Shown piece after piece: positions 58,317-58,618 of a stretch of 58,618 nt of DNA. The DNA comes from Chromera velia (taxonomy: Eukaryota > Sar > Chromeraceae), in NCBI GenBank assembly GCA_018398765.1, contig JAHBMJ010000052.1, positions 1-58,618 on the forward strand, read 5' to 3'. Under the pieces are notes generated by a model, which worked only from the letters and a program-made list of their open reading frames with translations, searched no databases and was not told the origin of the DNA. Made by a program: the position numbers and the translations under genes. Position 1 is the stretch's first letter. Each line of letters begins with the position of its first letter.

Positions 58317-58618
58317 CTAAAAAGCTCCGCCATCAAAGTCAAAATCTGCATCATCGTCTTCTTCAAAATCACTGTGCCTCTGACCCCTCCCTCGTGAAAC
58401 GTCTTCGTAACTTTTCATTGGATAACGAGGGCGCTGCGGAGGGGGGGGCCGATCATCTCCTCCTCTGTATGATCCAGAGGAAGCACTTCTGGGACGTCCA
58501 GGAGAATTCGGCTGTTGTCTAAAGTCTTCAACACCTTCTGCCTGCGTTGCTGGATTTGCTTTTTCTTTCCCACTTGGAACCTGCCGAGATTCCTCGCTCT
58601 TCTCTTTTGTGACTCCCA
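58317..58618 (-). CDS. C-terminal part of an unidentified protein (cut by the window edge)
   Basis: The - strand frame is open from the right edge to TAG at 58317-58319, about 100 codons. It is hydrophilic: Glu/Lys/Gln-rich, then SASSGSYRGGDDRPPPPQRP, KSYEDVSRGRGQRH, and an acidic end (EEDDDADFDFDGGAF). The RG and acidic parts suggest an RNA- or protein-binding tail, but no family is recognised. The rest of the gene lies to the right. There is no Met near the edge, so the start is outside the window. Confidence 0.6.
   Translation of the reverse strand, partial: GVTKEKSEESRQVPSGKEKANPATQAEGVEDFRQQPNSPGRPRSASSGSYRGGDDRPPPPQRPRYPMKSYEDVSRGRGQRHSDFEEDDDADFDFDGGAF

Overview
This window is nuclear DNA from a eukaryotic protist. 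The evidence is multi-exon genes with GT-AG introns, pyrimidine-rich introns, very abundant simple repeats and satellites, and eukaryote-specific genes (UTP14, a Trf4-type poly(A) polymerase, CCCH zinc-finger and RS-type proteins, a GAS2-like domain). Gene style (long low-complexity extensions, large repeat-filled introns, AT-rich spacers between GC-richer genes) fits an alveolate alga such as a chromerid (Chromera-like), but no marker in the window fixes the taxon.

Layout, left to right. 1-3000: two inverted 299-bp arms flank 2.4 kb; the right arm lies in an intron of a + strand OTU-type cysteine protease gene (2396-3451, incomplete). 3664-7094 (-): a phosphagen (arginine) kinase-like protein that also has a signal peptide, an ectodomain and one membrane span, and whose frame carries one TAG and one TAA. 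7240-9060: ACAG minisatellite. 9182-10307 (-): coiled-coil gene. 10945-13714: AT-rich spacer and a GIY-YIG nuclease-like relict. 14040-16500: 58-bp satellite with a 232-bp higher-order unit. 16585-18858 (+): coiled-coil gene with in-frame TAG codons. 19051-20499: two direct copies of a 450-bp segment. 21697-23621 (-): 128-aa protein of unknown function, with a 1.5-kb simple-repeat intron. 24421-33333 (+): complete 20-exon UTP14. 33340-34850: AT-rich spacer. 35335-41704 (+): CCCH zinc-finger gene, followed in another frame by a 78-bp-repeat RE/RS-rich reading frame to 43239. 47206-53942 (-): complete 6-exon non-canonical poly(A) polymerase. 54856-55857 (+): GAS2-like domain plus histone-H1-like tail. 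58317-58618 (-): the 3' end of another gene.

UTP14 (ribosome small-subunit processome), the Trf4/PAPD5-like polymerase (nuclear RNA surveillance and tailing) and the CCCH/RS proteins all belong to RNA metabolism, but eukaryotic neighbours need not be functionally linked. UTP14 and the 128-aa gene are divergent, as are the polymerase and the GAS2-like gene, so each pair may share a promoter region.

The exon models of UTP14, the polymerase, the CCCH gene and the 128-aa gene were built by hand from splice motifs, and all intron phases agree. The most unusual items are the membrane-anchored phosphagen-kinase-like protein, the recurrence of isolated in-frame TAA/TAG codons (never TGA) in otherwise intact frames, frequent C at donor position +3, and the satellite with alpha-satellite-like higher-order structure.
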